From a virus, in the IMG/VR virus record IMGVR_UViG_3300013286_000009, positions 21,597-85,596 of that record: a stretch of DNA of 64,000 bases, one strand, 5' to 3'. The notes below the pieces were generated by a model, which was not told the origin of the DNA, ran no database searches, and was given only the letters and a program-made list of their open reading frames with translations. This document shows positions 41,602 through 49,481 of the stretch, in pieces (positions within the stretch are counted from its first letter, which is position 1; every line of letters begins with the position of its first letter). Made by a program: the position numbers and the translations under genes.

Positions 41602-43155
41602 TTAAAATAGTATACTCAACAATAATGCTCTGTTTTTTGCAATTAATTCATCATTATAGTTAGCACTATTTACAAAATATATACCTGTCTTACCTGCACC
41701 TATGGTTGAACTAGCATAAAGTTCCGCACCAGAGGATGTGTATGTCGGTACACTAACCAAATTATCTAACATTAAATAACCATTTACTTCAACTGCCGCA
41801 CTGCTGGCCGCAGTTAGTACTAGATTATTTCCGCCAGTGCCACTAATAGTGTTTTGTGTTGTATTTCCACCAATACGTACATTACCTAAGAAGAAACCAG
41901 CATTGGTCATAGTTCCAATCGTAGTAGGAGACGATGCGACTTGCGCTTGGAAAGTGATTGTACTACTACCAGCTTGTATACTTGTATTAGCTGTACCTAT
42001 TGTTGATCCAACTGTTGATGGATATTGTAAATTTGATACTAATGCATTACCTGGAGTGCCGTTCGTATACGTACTTGATACATAATTTTGTAAAAATTTG
42101 TATGTTGGAATATCATTATCTCTAATAACATAATTGGCATAATTAATACTATTTGCAACTGTCAATACTTTAGTCGTATTGCGCATGTCAAATACTATAT
42201 CAGTTGGATTGCCGCCGTTAGTGATGGTTTCAAGAGCCAATCCGTTCAACTTACCATCTACAGTTTTTAATTGGAATACACCGGCTAAATCAGCACCAGT
42301 ACTTGCTACTATTGTAGCTGTTAAATTAGTTCCGCTACTACTAGTAGTTGTAATAGCAGGGCCGCTATAAGTTGCAGACAATGTAAATGCTGATATACCG
42401 CCGGCAGTTGCCACTCCACTAGTTACTGTGCCTCCCCTAGTTCCCCAGTTTATAGCGGCACCACCAAGTGTTGCGGCTAGTGTAACTGTTGTTGAATTTG
42501 AAGTTGTTACAGCAACATAGTATGTTGTATTTGCTGATAATCCGCCGCCACTGATGCTGTTACCTGTGGTAATTGTAGTGCCTGCTGTAAGACTAGTGCT
42601 AGCATTTAATGTTACTGTGGCAGTGCTTGCAGTTGTGCTATTAATGGTAACTGTTGATCCACTAACGGATACAATATAATAAGTTTTTGGACTTGTATAA
42701 CCGCTTATACTTCCTGCATTTATTGCGCCAGTAATTGTTACACTTGATCCAACTGTTAAAGGTGTAGTATCGCAACTAAATTGACCAGCTGTGCCGGTAA
42801 TTTTTACAGTGGTTAATGTTGTTGAAAATTCATCCCAGTGGCTGATATCTTCGTTGAATAAAATTTGTGCAGGCGAACGATATGTAGGATTACCTCGTTC
42901 AATTTCAATGCCAGCTGTTCTAACAGTAATACCGTTAGTGCTAGAAGTATCGCCAGAATTTATCTGAATGATATTGTCGGTAATTGCACTATTAGTAGTT
43001 TCAATAGTTGTAGTACTACCAAGTACATCTAAATTACCTTTTATTAAAACTGTCCCATAACTTGCTCCGCCCGCTTGTGTATCAAGCGTAATGGTTCCTC
43101 CAGTGGATACCTGGACTTTATAATTACTATTGGGAACAACGACTATACGTGACAT
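41602..43155 (-). CDS. Virion structural protein
   Basis: A 517-residue protein beginning MSRIVVVPNSNYKVQVSTGG, with GTVLIKGNLDVLGSTTTIET, a strand-turn repeat typical of phage fibre shafts, and ITDNIIQINSG. The central part contains LSANTTYYVAVTTSNSTTVT-type modules also present in the upstream 593-residue gene and in the giants. The C-terminal part (FFLGNVRIGGNTTQNTISG, SVPTYTSSGAELYAS, IGAGKTGIYFVN) resembles fibre proteins of T4-like aquatic phages. It is probably a tail or neck fibre. A hairpin with a UUCG loop stands between it and the upstream gene. Confidence 0.65.
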   Translation of the reverse strand: MSRIVVVPNSNYKVQVSTGGTITLDTQAGGASYGTVLIKGNLDVLGSTTTIETTNSAITDNIIQINSGDTSSTNGITVRTAGIEIERGNPTYRSPAQILFNEDISHWDEFSTTLTTVKITGTAGQFSCDTTPLTVGSSVTITGAINAGSISGYTSPKTYYIVSVSGSTVTINSTTASTATVTLNASTSLTAGTTITTGNSISGGGLSANTTYYVAVTTSNSTTVTLAATLGGAAINWGTRGGTVTSGVATAGGISAFTLSATYSGPAITTTSSSGTNLTATIVASTGADLAGVFQLKTVDGKLNGLALETITNGGNPTDIVFDMRNTTKVLTVANSINYANYVIRDNDIPTYKFLQNYVSSTYTNGTPGNALVSNLQYPSTVGSTIGTANTSIQAGSSTITFQAQVASSPTTIGTMTNAGFFLGNVRIGGNTTQNTISGTGGNNLVLTAASSAAVEVNGYLMLDNLVSVPTYTSSGAELYASSTIGAGKTGIYFVNSANYNDELIAKNRALLLSILF

Positions 43156-43167
43156 AAGAATCCTAGA

Positions 43168-43185
43168 AGGGGACCGAAGTCCCCT
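43168..43185 (-). other. Intercistronic UUCG hairpin
   Basis: Seven-pair stem AGGGGAC / GTCCCCT closed by a TTCG loop on the coding (minus) strand, in the 39-base gap between the 593- and 517-residue genes. There is no U-run after it, so it is more likely an RNA-stability element or weak attenuator than a terminator. The AGGAT downstream of it serves as ribosome-binding site. Confidence 0.6.
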
Positions 43186-43194
43186 GTTAAGTTA

Positions 43195-44976
43195 TTAAGC
43201 GTTATCAATTGTAACAGTTGTGCTTGCTACAGCTGATCCTGTTGTCCATAATGCTGTTGCACCGTTAGAAAACTGGAAACTAGAACCTACGTTTTGTTGT
43301 AATGTTACTTTGTTTTTTGTTAGTTTAGTAACAAAATATGTATTACCAGCAGAGTCAGTGGCACCAATAGTCATAAACCCAGCTGTTAATGGAGTTGTTG
43401 ATGTTAATAAACAAACATCAATGCCGTCTGGTGTTTCAACTTTGTATCTACGTGAACCTTTTTGTGCAACAATATCTGATTCGCTGTATTCTTTTGAGCC
43501 TGTTGGCAAGAATGCTGATACAATGATAGATGGGCCAAAGTTTCCTGTACTACCATAAGTACCTTGTGTACCGCTAGCAGTTGTTAGAACAGCAGTAAGT
43601 GTACCTGAACTACCTGTTAAACCACTAGCTGATATTACCAAATATTGGCTACCAACACCAGTTGTGCTGGCAATTGGACCTGCATCTGTTGTGATGCCTA
43701 CCGCTGTGCTAGTAAAGACGTTTGCATAGGTTGAAGCAATAGAAATCTGCTTAGTTGCTGAGTTAACTGCAATAATATAATATGTACCAGCTGTTACACC
43801 AGATGAACCACCTGTACCAGTCGTTACAAATTTCTGACCTTGCGCTACTAGACCGTTTACGCTTGACAATGTCAATGTACCAGCTGTAGTAAATGTTAAA
43901 CCAGTTGTTGTACCAGCCGAAGTTACTTGAGCAGTTGTTGGTAAACCAGTTGCGGCAGTTAATGCCACTAGGGTAATTGTGCTAGTACCGTTAGTTGCTG
44001 AAACAATATAGTTGTTACCTGTTGTGTAGCCTGTCCAAGTTGTGCCGCCAATAGTACCTGTTACAGCAATGACCTGTCCTACCCAGAATGTACCAGCAGA
44101 TTGTGCTGTGCTGAATGAGAAGTTACCTGTTGTACCACTTGTTACTGTACCAAGTGTTAGACCAGCACCAGCTGTTGCGGCTGTGATTGGTAGTGCCGCT
44201 GTGCTAGTTGTTACATAGCCATCGCCTGCGGCAGTAATGGTTGCGCTAGTTAAACTCCATTGTGCTACAGCAATAGTGTGACCTGCACCACTTGATGGAA
44301 CTGTTGTTGCTAGTGCTGTTGTGTTTACAGTTGTGCTTGTACCGCTTAGGTATACTGCTGATGTAACTGTACCAGCTACTGTACCAATAGTAACTGCACC
44401 GTTTGAAATTGCAGTTGAACCACCAGTAAATGTAATTGCTGTACCAGCAATAGCAAGAGCATAAGTTGCGGCCAATGTTACTGTAGTTGAGCTTGAAGTT
44501 GAAGCGGCAACATAGTATGTTGTGTTAGCGGTCAACCCTGTAGTTGTTGTAACTGTACCGCCAGTGATAAAGCTAGCACCTTGAATGTAGCTACCACTTG
44601 TAACTGTAACGGCTGTACCGTTAGTGTTGGTAATTGTGTTACCAGCGATAGTGCTCAATGTTGGTGTAAATTTAATACCTGTTGTTGCTTGTGTTAAGAT
44701 ATCAGTTGCTAGATAAGCTACTGTAGCTGTACCAGCTACTGTGATCTGAGCCGCTGTTGGTGTATATAGTGGTGTACCAGTTGCGCGAACTGCACCTAAT
44801 GCTGAACCTAGCGGTACTGAAAATAGTAATGTACCAGTACCAGCTGTAATAGCACCAGCTGTACCAGTAGCACTTGCTACTGATTGGCCGCCAAGGCCTG
44901 CATCACCTGTGGTTAATAAACCTGTGGAACCTAAATTAAGGTTACCAAAAAATCTTTTTGCTAAAGGACGTCCCAT
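43195..44976 (-). CDS. Virion structural protein downstream of capsid gene
   Basis: A 593-residue protein starting MGRPLAKRFFGNLNLGSTG; the middle is extremely rich in Thr, Ala, Gly, Val and Ser. It holds repeated TTGLTANTTYYVAASTSSSTT / GVTAGTYYIIAVNSATKQIS modules and a more regular C-terminal segment (EYSESDIVAQKGSRRYKVETPD...NTYFVTKLTKNKVTLQQN) that looks like a folded beta domain conserved in related phages. The codon pattern is more uniform than its neighbours, with many GCT/ACT/GTT codons, suggesting strong expression. AAGGAG precedes the ATG. It is transcribed from its own leader, which has a late-type box and two hairpins, after the capsid terminator. Possibly a capsid-decoration or fibre protein. 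Confidence 0.6.
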   Translation of the reverse strand: MGRPLAKRFFGNLNLGSTGLLTTGDAGLGGQSVASATGTAGAITAGTGTLLFSVPLGSALGAVRATGTPLYTPTAAQITVAGTATVAYLATDILTQATTGIKFTPTLSTIAGNTITNTNGTAVTVTSGSYIQGASFITGGTVTTTTGLTANTTYYVAASTSSSTTVTLAATYALAIAGTAITFTGGSTAISNGAVTIGTVAGTVTSAVYLSGTSTTVNTTALATTVPSSGAGHTIAVAQWSLTSATITAAGDGYVTTSTAALPITAATAGAGLTLGTVTSGTTGNFSFSTAQSAGTFWVGQVIAVTGTIGGTTWTGYTTGNNYIVSATNGTSTITLVALTAATGLPTTAQVTSAGTTTGLTFTTAGTLTLSSVNGLVAQGQKFVTTGTGGSSGVTAGTYYIIAVNSATKQISIASTYANVFTSTAVGITTDAGPIASTTGVGSQYLVISASGLTGSSGTLTAVLTTASGTQGTYGSTGNFGPSIIVSAFLPTGSKEYSESDIVAQKGSRRYKVETPDGIDVCLLTSTTPLTAGFMTIGATDSAGNTYFVTKLTKNKVTLQQNVGSSFQFSNGATALWTTGSAVASTTVTIDNA

Positions 44977-44998
44977 TTTATTTTCTCCTTAAGAAATA

Positions 44999-45055
44999 AC
45001 GGCGTTCTAGGCCGTACGCGGTTGGATATCCGCATAAAATCCACACCATGTGGAT
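44999..45055 (-). other. Structured 5' leader (two hairpins)
   Basis: Two stem-loops lie between the late-type box at 45,065 and the start of the 593-residue gene. One is ATCCACA-CCA-TGTGGAT (45,039-45,055, seven pairs), the other ACGGC-7-GCCGT (44,999-45,015). On the minus strand the first is followed by TTTTAT, so it could attenuate; the second ends close to the ribosome-binding site. Confidence 0.5.
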
Positions 45056-45064
45056 CGTACTAAG

Positions 45065-45072
45065 TATTTAGC
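45065..45072 (-). promoter_or_regulatory. Late-type promoter box (GCTAAATA)
   Basis: Second copy of GCTAAATA followed by CT, identical to the box at 38,920. It lies nine bases beyond the capsid-gene terminator and starts a new unit for the 593-residue gene. Confidence 0.5.
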
Positions 45073-45080
45073 TGGAAATG

Positions 45081-45105
45081 AAAAAGGGCTCCGAAGAGCC
45101 CTTTT
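45081..45105 (-). terminator. Intrinsic terminator after the capsid gene
   Basis: Ten-pair stem AAAAGGGCTC / GAGCCCTTTT with a TTCG loop on the minus strand, running directly into TTTTT. It lies 27 bases beyond the gp23 stop. The stable C(UUCG)G loop and U-run make it a strong rho-independent terminator, and the A/T pairs at its base make it partly bidirectional. Confidence 0.9.
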
Positions 45106-45131
45106 ATATTGCTTGCAATATAAATTTCAGA

Positions 45132-46304
45132 TTAACTGAATTTTACGTTTGCACTAGTGATACCAACACGACCTAGATAGTCAGCGGCATTGCCTAGAGA
45201 AGAAGCAGTATTGCTCAACTCTACATAACCATAACGTGTCATGAATGAAACGACTGGTTCGAATGTGCTTGGATCTAGAACAACACCACTGCTCATCAAT
45301 GGGATGTATGGGCAATAGAACGCTGGTGCATCGCTTTCGCTAGCGCCTTTGTATCCGATTAGGATTGATGTTGAATCTTGAGCATATGAGTTAACATATA
45401 CTTTCATTGCATTATTCAATGTTCCAACAAACTTAGTGTTTGTAGGAGCTTCGAATGTACCTTCTGTTGTACGAGCAAATGCGCTTGTAGTAGCTGATTG
45501 CAAAATTGTCAATGCAAATGGGCTAACAACAGCGTAGTTACCAGCACCACGACGAGTACGTTGAGCGATCAAGTTAGCAACACGGTTGATCTGAACTGCC
45601 AATGCGGCATGTTCGTCACCGACGAATGTTGCAGTACCAGATACAGCGGCTTGGTTATAAGTCTCAATATCTGAACCAGCTAGCAATAATAAGCTAGCTA
45701 GAATTTCTTGGTCGATTTCAGCAGTAATTTCTTGTGCTAAAGCGGCCATGATTTCTGCTTCTACGTCAATACCTTGTTGTGCTTGCGCATCTTGAGCGGC
45801 TTCAAAAGTCCAACGAGCTGATAGCTTACGAGTCTTAGCTTCAACTGTTTGTTTCAAGATTTGAATACTTAAACGGTTACCAGCTTGGCCTTCTAAAGTA
45901 GCTGTTGAAGCTGCCTTAGCGGTTGCGGCTGCATTACCAGAATAGGCTTCTGCAATCTTGAATGGGCTTAATGCCTCTTCACCAGCTACAACGCCAGCGC
46001 CAGATGATGAATCAGCATAACGCACACGTAGTGTGTGAATCTGACCAACTGGACCAGTCATTGGTTGTACACCTAACAATTCATTTGCAATGACTGTTGG
46101 CATAACGCGACGGATTACTGGAAGAATCACGCGATTTAATGTTGCGACGTTACCGGCAGAAGTAGCTCCAGCAGTTGGACTTTCCATCAAATACTTGCGA
46201 GTATTCTCAAGGGTTACACCCATTACTGATCTTTTAGTTCCTACAAGGCCTTCTAAAAGTGCTTCTTTAGTTTCCTGCCAACGTCCGTTAAGTAGTTCTG
46301 ACAT
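45132..46304 (-). CDS. 23: Major capsid protein, gp23-like
   Basis: A 390-residue HK97-fold capsid protein. Hallmarks are NRVILPVIRRVMPTVIANEL, the VQPMTGPVGQIHTLRVRY segment very typical of gp23 of T4-like phages, RWTFEAAQDAQAQQGIDVEA, and the C-terminal YCPYIPLMSSGVVLDPSTF and FMTRYGYVEL. Candidate gp21 cleavage sites of the (L/I)xE type occur at L39-M-E41|S42 and L16-L-E18|G19; the first would remove a 41-residue N-terminal peptide. T4 gp23 has 521 residues, so this version is compact and probably lacks most of the insertion domain. It is the last gene of the head operon and is followed by a strong terminator. Confidence 0.95.
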   Translation of the reverse strand: MSELLNGRWQETKEALLEGLVGTKRSVMGVTLENTRKYLMESPTAGATSAGNVATLNRVILPVIRRVMPTVIANELLGVQPMTGPVGQIHTLRVRYADSSSGAGVVAGEEALSPFKIAEAYSGNAAATAKAASTATLEGQAGNRLSIQILKQTVEAKTRKLSARWTFEAAQDAQAQQGIDVEAEIMAALAQEITAEIDQEILASLLLLAGSDIETYNQAAVSGTATFVGDEHAALAVQINRVANLIAQRTRRGAGNYAVVSPFALTILQSATTSAFARTTEGTFEAPTNTKFVGTLNNAMKVYVNSYAQDSTSILIGYKGASESDAPAFYCPYIPLMSSGVVLDPSTFEPVVSFMTRYGYVELSNTASSLGNAADYLGRVGITSANVKFS

Positions 46305-46315
46305 TTAAATTCTCC

Positions 46316-47425
46316 TTAAATTTTTAGTCCAGCTAGACGACGAATATCGATGATATTGTTATCGCTTTCACTGCTACGTGTGGTGTTGGAAACTTTGTTC
46401 CCTGTTATTTCTTTAGCCTCTACTAATGCCTGTCTTTGAGTTGTTGTTTGTTTTTGAGGAGCTTTTCCTGCCACTACAGCTGGTAGATACTTGTCAAAAC
46501 TTTCTACAAGTCTTGATGTTTTCACAGTCTCCATCAATTCGCTCATTATTCCTTGTTGTTCCTTGTTTAAAGGACTCAACAATTCATTCATGATCTTTTG
46601 ACGCTCAATACCTTCTGCAAGGCGATGAGTCTCTGCTTTTTTGCTTTCTATTACTTTTTGTGCCATCAATACATGAGCTTGCGCTTCTGTAAGTTCGGCT
46701 GTTTTCAAGTCTATGACTTTGAGCAATTTAGCAGTTTCTGATTTTTCATTTAAGTAACTGGTCTGGTATTCTGCGGCAAAAGCCTCGAATAACTTACGAC
46801 CGAAGTCTGAACGACGAGCTTCTTCAATGTCTTCTTTCAATGATGCCATTTCGGTACGTAGACCTTCTGACACTACTTGATCGACCATTGATGCCGCACG
46901 TTGTACAAATTGTTCTTTTACTTTAGCAATCTGTTCACGTCCTTCACGAACTAAACGTACCTTAGTCTGAGCTAAGTCTTGCTTGTCTTTGTAAAATTCT
47001 GTAATTTCTTGAGCCAGAGCTTCTACTACGAAACTTTCTAGTGTGGAGAATTTCTTCGCCATCTTCATCTGATCTTCATGCAATTCTAATACTTCTGAAG
47101 CTAGTTGACGTGTAACAAATTCCTTCATTACTTCAGCATCTTTCTTCATTTTCTTAGCGGCTTTGACTTTCATCTCAGCTAACTGCTTACGATCATCTGC
47201 AAACTCAACAATTTCTGTTGCTAATTGGTCGCTGATCATTTTATCGACAGCTTCAATCATAACATTTTTGTCATGTTCATATTTTCTAGAAAACTCTTCG
47301 CGCAATTCTTGTGCGACTTGTTCGCGAGCTTCGATAATACGGCTCTCGAACGCGACTTGAATTGACTCTTGGATCTCTTCAGAAATCACATTGTTTTCAA
47401 ATAACGATTTAAGTGCATCCAACAT
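46316..47425 (-). CDS. 22: Prohead core scaffold protein, gp22-like
   Basis: A 369-residue, almost wholly alpha-helical and highly charged protein. Long coiled-coil stretches contain repeated blocks of the type QLATEIVEFADDRKQLAEMK, QLASEVLELHEDQMKMAKK and ALAQEITEFYKDKQDLAQTK, spaced about 50 residues apart. T4 gp22 (269 residues) forms the inner core on which the capsid shell assembles and is then degraded by gp21. Position between the gp21 and gp23 genes and composition agree. The extra repeat blocks explain the greater length. AAGGAG precedes the ATG. Confidence 0.9.
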   Translation of the reverse strand: MLDALKSLFENNVISEEIQESIQVAFESRIIEAREQVAQELREEFSRKYEHDKNVMIEAVDKMISDQLATEIVEFADDRKQLAEMKVKAAKKMKKDAEVMKEFVTRQLASEVLELHEDQMKMAKKFSTLESFVVEALAQEITEFYKDKQDLAQTKVRLVREGREQIAKVKEQFVQRAASMVDQVVSEGLRTEMASLKEDIEEARRSDFGRKLFEAFAAEYQTSYLNEKSETAKLLKVIDLKTAELTEAQAHVLMAQKVIESKKAETHRLAEGIERQKIMNELLSPLNKEQQGIMSELMETVKTSRLVESFDKYLPAVVAGKAPQKQTTTQRQALVEAKEITGNKVSNTTRSSESDNNIIDIRRLAGLKI

Positions 47426-47437
47426 GTGATTCTCCTT

Positions 47438-48067
47438 TTATTGGAGGTTGCTTATTATATTCAATAAGCTCTCTTTGAGATATTTCTGTGCTTTAGGATC
47501 ACCTTTCACCTCTTGCGCTATGCGCAAGGCACTTAATCCGCCCTTATTATTCATAAGGTGTTCATAAATTGGTGTTGGGTATGCGCCTGGGGCACTAGGT
47601 TGAGCTACCATATCTACAGTGATAATCTCAAAATCCGATACTTCACCGGATCCGTCAGCTTTGACGTTTCCGGATCCGCGACTACTAACTCCTAACTTAA
47701 CTCCGCTTTCCAGCATTGTCTTGATTAGTTGTCCCATAGGGGTTGGTAAAATTTTCAGTTTACCATAACCATTTGGGCCATCCATCCACATATTTGTAAT
47801 CATGTGTGACACACGGTCCAGGTTAATTTTTAGATCATCTGGGTGATCTACTTCTCCGAGAACTGAATAGCCGTTCTGAATCTGATCGTTTAGGGTTTTG
47901 ACAGCCTTGCCAATCTCATTAACAGGGTAAACACGCTGGTTAGCGTTACGAATACCACCCTGGATGCAAATCCCGGACATGTATAAGTTTTTCCCATCTT
48001 TGTCATCAGACTCAACGACCATTTTTGCTTCGTTGAAACTGAGATTCTCTCGGAGGTATAAAGACAT
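47438..48067 (-). CDS. 21: Prohead maturation protease, gp21-like
   Basis: A 209-residue serine protease of the T4 gp21/herpesvirus-assemblin type (T4 version 212 residues). The catalytic His is H75 in LGEVDHPDD and the nucleophile is S128 or S129 in KLGVSSRGSG. The segments GGIRNANQRVYPVNEI and FEIITVDMVAQPSAPGA are typical of the family. The enzyme is packaged in the prohead and cleaves scaffold, core proteins and gp23 after (L/I)xE. It sits between the acidic core protein and the scaffold gene, the canonical order. The start is the ATG at 48,067, giving MSLYLRENLSFNEAK. Confidence 0.93.
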   Translation of the reverse strand: MSLYLRENLSFNEAKMVVESDDKDGKNLYMSGICIQGGIRNANQRVYPVNEIGKAVKTLNDQIQNGYSVLGEVDHPDDLKINLDRVSHMITNMWMDGPNGYGKLKILPTPMGQLIKTMLESGVKLGVSSRGSGNVKADGSGEVSDFEIITVDMVAQPSAPGAYPTPIYEHLMNNKGGLSALRIAQEVKGDPKAQKYLKESLLNIISNLQ

Positions 48068-48088
48068 ATTTTTAATAGTCTCGTTTAA

Positions 48089-49120
48089 TTACTTACGTGC
48101 TTTAAGAATACTTGTTGTGTTGCTTTCGCCACGGCCACTTGTATCTTTTGCACCAACTTGCATGCCTGGCTTGTTATACCCAGCTTGACGATCAATACCA
48201 CCGCCTTTAACTTGAGTTTTAAAACCAGTCTTACCAGCTTTGCCGCCTGGAACATTGATGTTACCTTTAGCATCTGGATTAGGAACAACATTTGGTTTCA
48301 TTACGCCTGGACCTTGTACTGTCGATTTAGCACCAATATCAGCACTAACTTCGCGGTGGCCTTGAGCGATATTAGCAGTTGTTCCGCCCATATCATTCTT
48401 GCCAGCAACAATACTCTTTGTATTTGTTGAGCCAGTTACTGAACCAGCTTGTGCGCCAACGTGTGAGCCTTCTGCTGGATTAGCTGAATCCCAATTCATA
48501 CCAACTTTTTCTACATATTCACGGATTAATTGCTCATCGCTGTCAATTGACTCGTATGGCATACCTACGTCTTGTGCATCGTGGTGTACGTGATGGATAG
48601 TTTTTGTATCGCCACCCATTGATTCGTCTTCTTCGTGATCTGTACCCATGTCGTCACCACCCATGTCTTGACCTGGCTCTAAATCATCTAGCTCGCCACC
48701 GTGGTCACCTGCACCACCAGTTTCTTCTTCGTGCTTTTCACCGGATAACATTTGATCAAATTCTGCTTTTAGATCTTCCAAAGCATCTTCTAAATCTTGG
48801 ACGCGATCTTCAACATCGCCTTCTGGTTCTGCATCGCTGTCACCCATTTCGGTGTCATTTTCGCTGTCATCTTCGCCGTCATCTTCTACATCGCTAGCAA
48901 AGTCATCAGTGGCATCACCACCGATATCGCTGTCACTGTCTTCGGAATCGTCGTCTTTGTCTTCCTCATCCTTGGCTGGAGGGAAATCGCTTTCTAGCAA
49001 TTCTTCGTAAATTTCACGAGATTTTGCTACTACGATGTTGTGGAATAATTCTTTTGCTGTTTCTTGATCTTCATTGATCAATGCCTCAAGCATGGCTTCA
49101 AATTGCTTACGATCAGTCAT
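48089..49120 (-). CDS. Acidic prohead core protein, gp67-like, enlarged
   Basis: A 343-residue protein. The first ~45 residues (KQFEAMLEALINEDQETAKE, then LFHNIVVAKSREIYEELLES) resemble the N-terminus of T4 gp67, which is also followed by an acidic tail. Here residues ~46-180 are extremely acidic (long Asp/Glu/Ser runs with a VEDRVQDLEDALEDLKAEFDQ coiled coil). The C-terminal third is a Gly/Asn/Lys-rich basic region ending in TSILKARK. T4 gp67 has 80 residues, so this is more than four times longer. Position between portal and protease fits. It probably fills the core and is processed by gp21. A strong AGGAGA site precedes the ATG. Confidence 0.7.
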   Translation of the reverse strand: MTDRKQFEAMLEALINEDQETAKELFHNIVVAKSREIYEELLESDFPPAKDEEDKDDDSEDSDSDIGGDATDDFASDVEDDGEDDSENDTEMGDSDAEPEGDVEDRVQDLEDALEDLKAEFDQMLSGEKHEEETGGAGDHGGELDDLEPGQDMGGDDMGTDHEEDESMGGDTKTIHHVHHDAQDVGMPYESIDSDEQLIREYVEKVGMNWDSANPAEGSHVGAQAGSVTGSTNTKSIVAGKNDMGGTTANIAQGHREVSADIGAKSTVQGPGVMKPNVVPNPDAKGNINVPGGKAGKTGFKTQVKGGGIDRQAGYNKPGMQVGAKDTSGRGESNTTSILKARK

Positions 49121-49157
49121 GTTTATCTCCTGTGGTTTTGTTTACAAGGCTGTAAGA

Positions 49158-49165
49158 TATTTACA
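49158..49165 (-). promoter_or_regulatory. Possible late promoter box (TGTAAATA)
   Basis: One mismatch from TATAAATA, in the 106-base gap upstream of the acidic core gene, 37 bases before its ATG. A seven-pair hairpin (49,164-49,184) lies just upstream of it. Confidence 0.45.
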
Positions 49166-49197
49166 CTATTGTTTAAAAATAGTGCAGATATAGATGA

Positions 49198-49212
49198 AAA
49201 ACGGGCCGTTTT
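49198..49212 (-). terminator. Weak terminator-like hairpin
   Basis: AAAACG-GCC-CGTTTT followed by one more T on the minus strand, 14 bases beyond the stop of the 80-residue gene. The stem is short and mostly A/T, so termination would be partial. Confidence 0.35.
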
Positions 49213-49226
49213 ATGCCTGTTCTTAA

Positions 49227-49469
49227 TTATGCTGGTGCAGGCTCAGGAGGTTTAGCATACATTGTATGTATAAACTCAAGCTCTGTCTCTTGTTCTAGTA
49301 TATGTGCTTCACTGGCTTTTCGCAATTCATTAATCTGAGATAATGTTAATCGCGTCTTGCGAGTGTCTTTTCTTTGCATCTCACTGCCGTCACGATTTGC
49401 ATTGTAACGCATATCGTTAGCAATATGTCGAGTATTAGCATCAATATAAAAGAGTTCTCTTAAAATCAT
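49227..49469 (-). CDS. Small prohead-region protein (80 residues)
   Basis: An 80-residue, mainly helical, charged protein: MILRELFYIDANTRHIANDM, a KDTRKTRLTLSQINELRKAS helix and a C-terminal TMYAKPPEPAPA tail. Its start is set at 49,469 because a late-type box CATAAATA ends four bases upstream; frames continuing further into the portal gene give no sensible N-terminus. It occupies the place between portal and gp67-like genes where T4-type phages carry small core proteins, so a prohead core role is likely. I do not recognise the sequence itself. Confidence 0.65.
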   Translation of the reverse strand: MILRELFYIDANTRHIANDMRYNANRDGSEMQRKDTRKTRLTLSQINELRKASEAHILEQETELEFIHTMYAKPPEPAPA

Positions 49470-49473
49470 AAAG

Positions 49474-49481
49474 TATTTATG
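49474..49481 (-). promoter_or_regulatory. Late promoter box (CATAAATA) inside the portal 3' end
   Basis: Seven of eight matches to TATAAATA on the minus strand, overlapping the stop region of the portal gene and leaving four bases to the ATG of the 80-residue gene. As at 4,546 and 8,401, the predicted transcript would have almost no leader. Confidence 0.5.
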
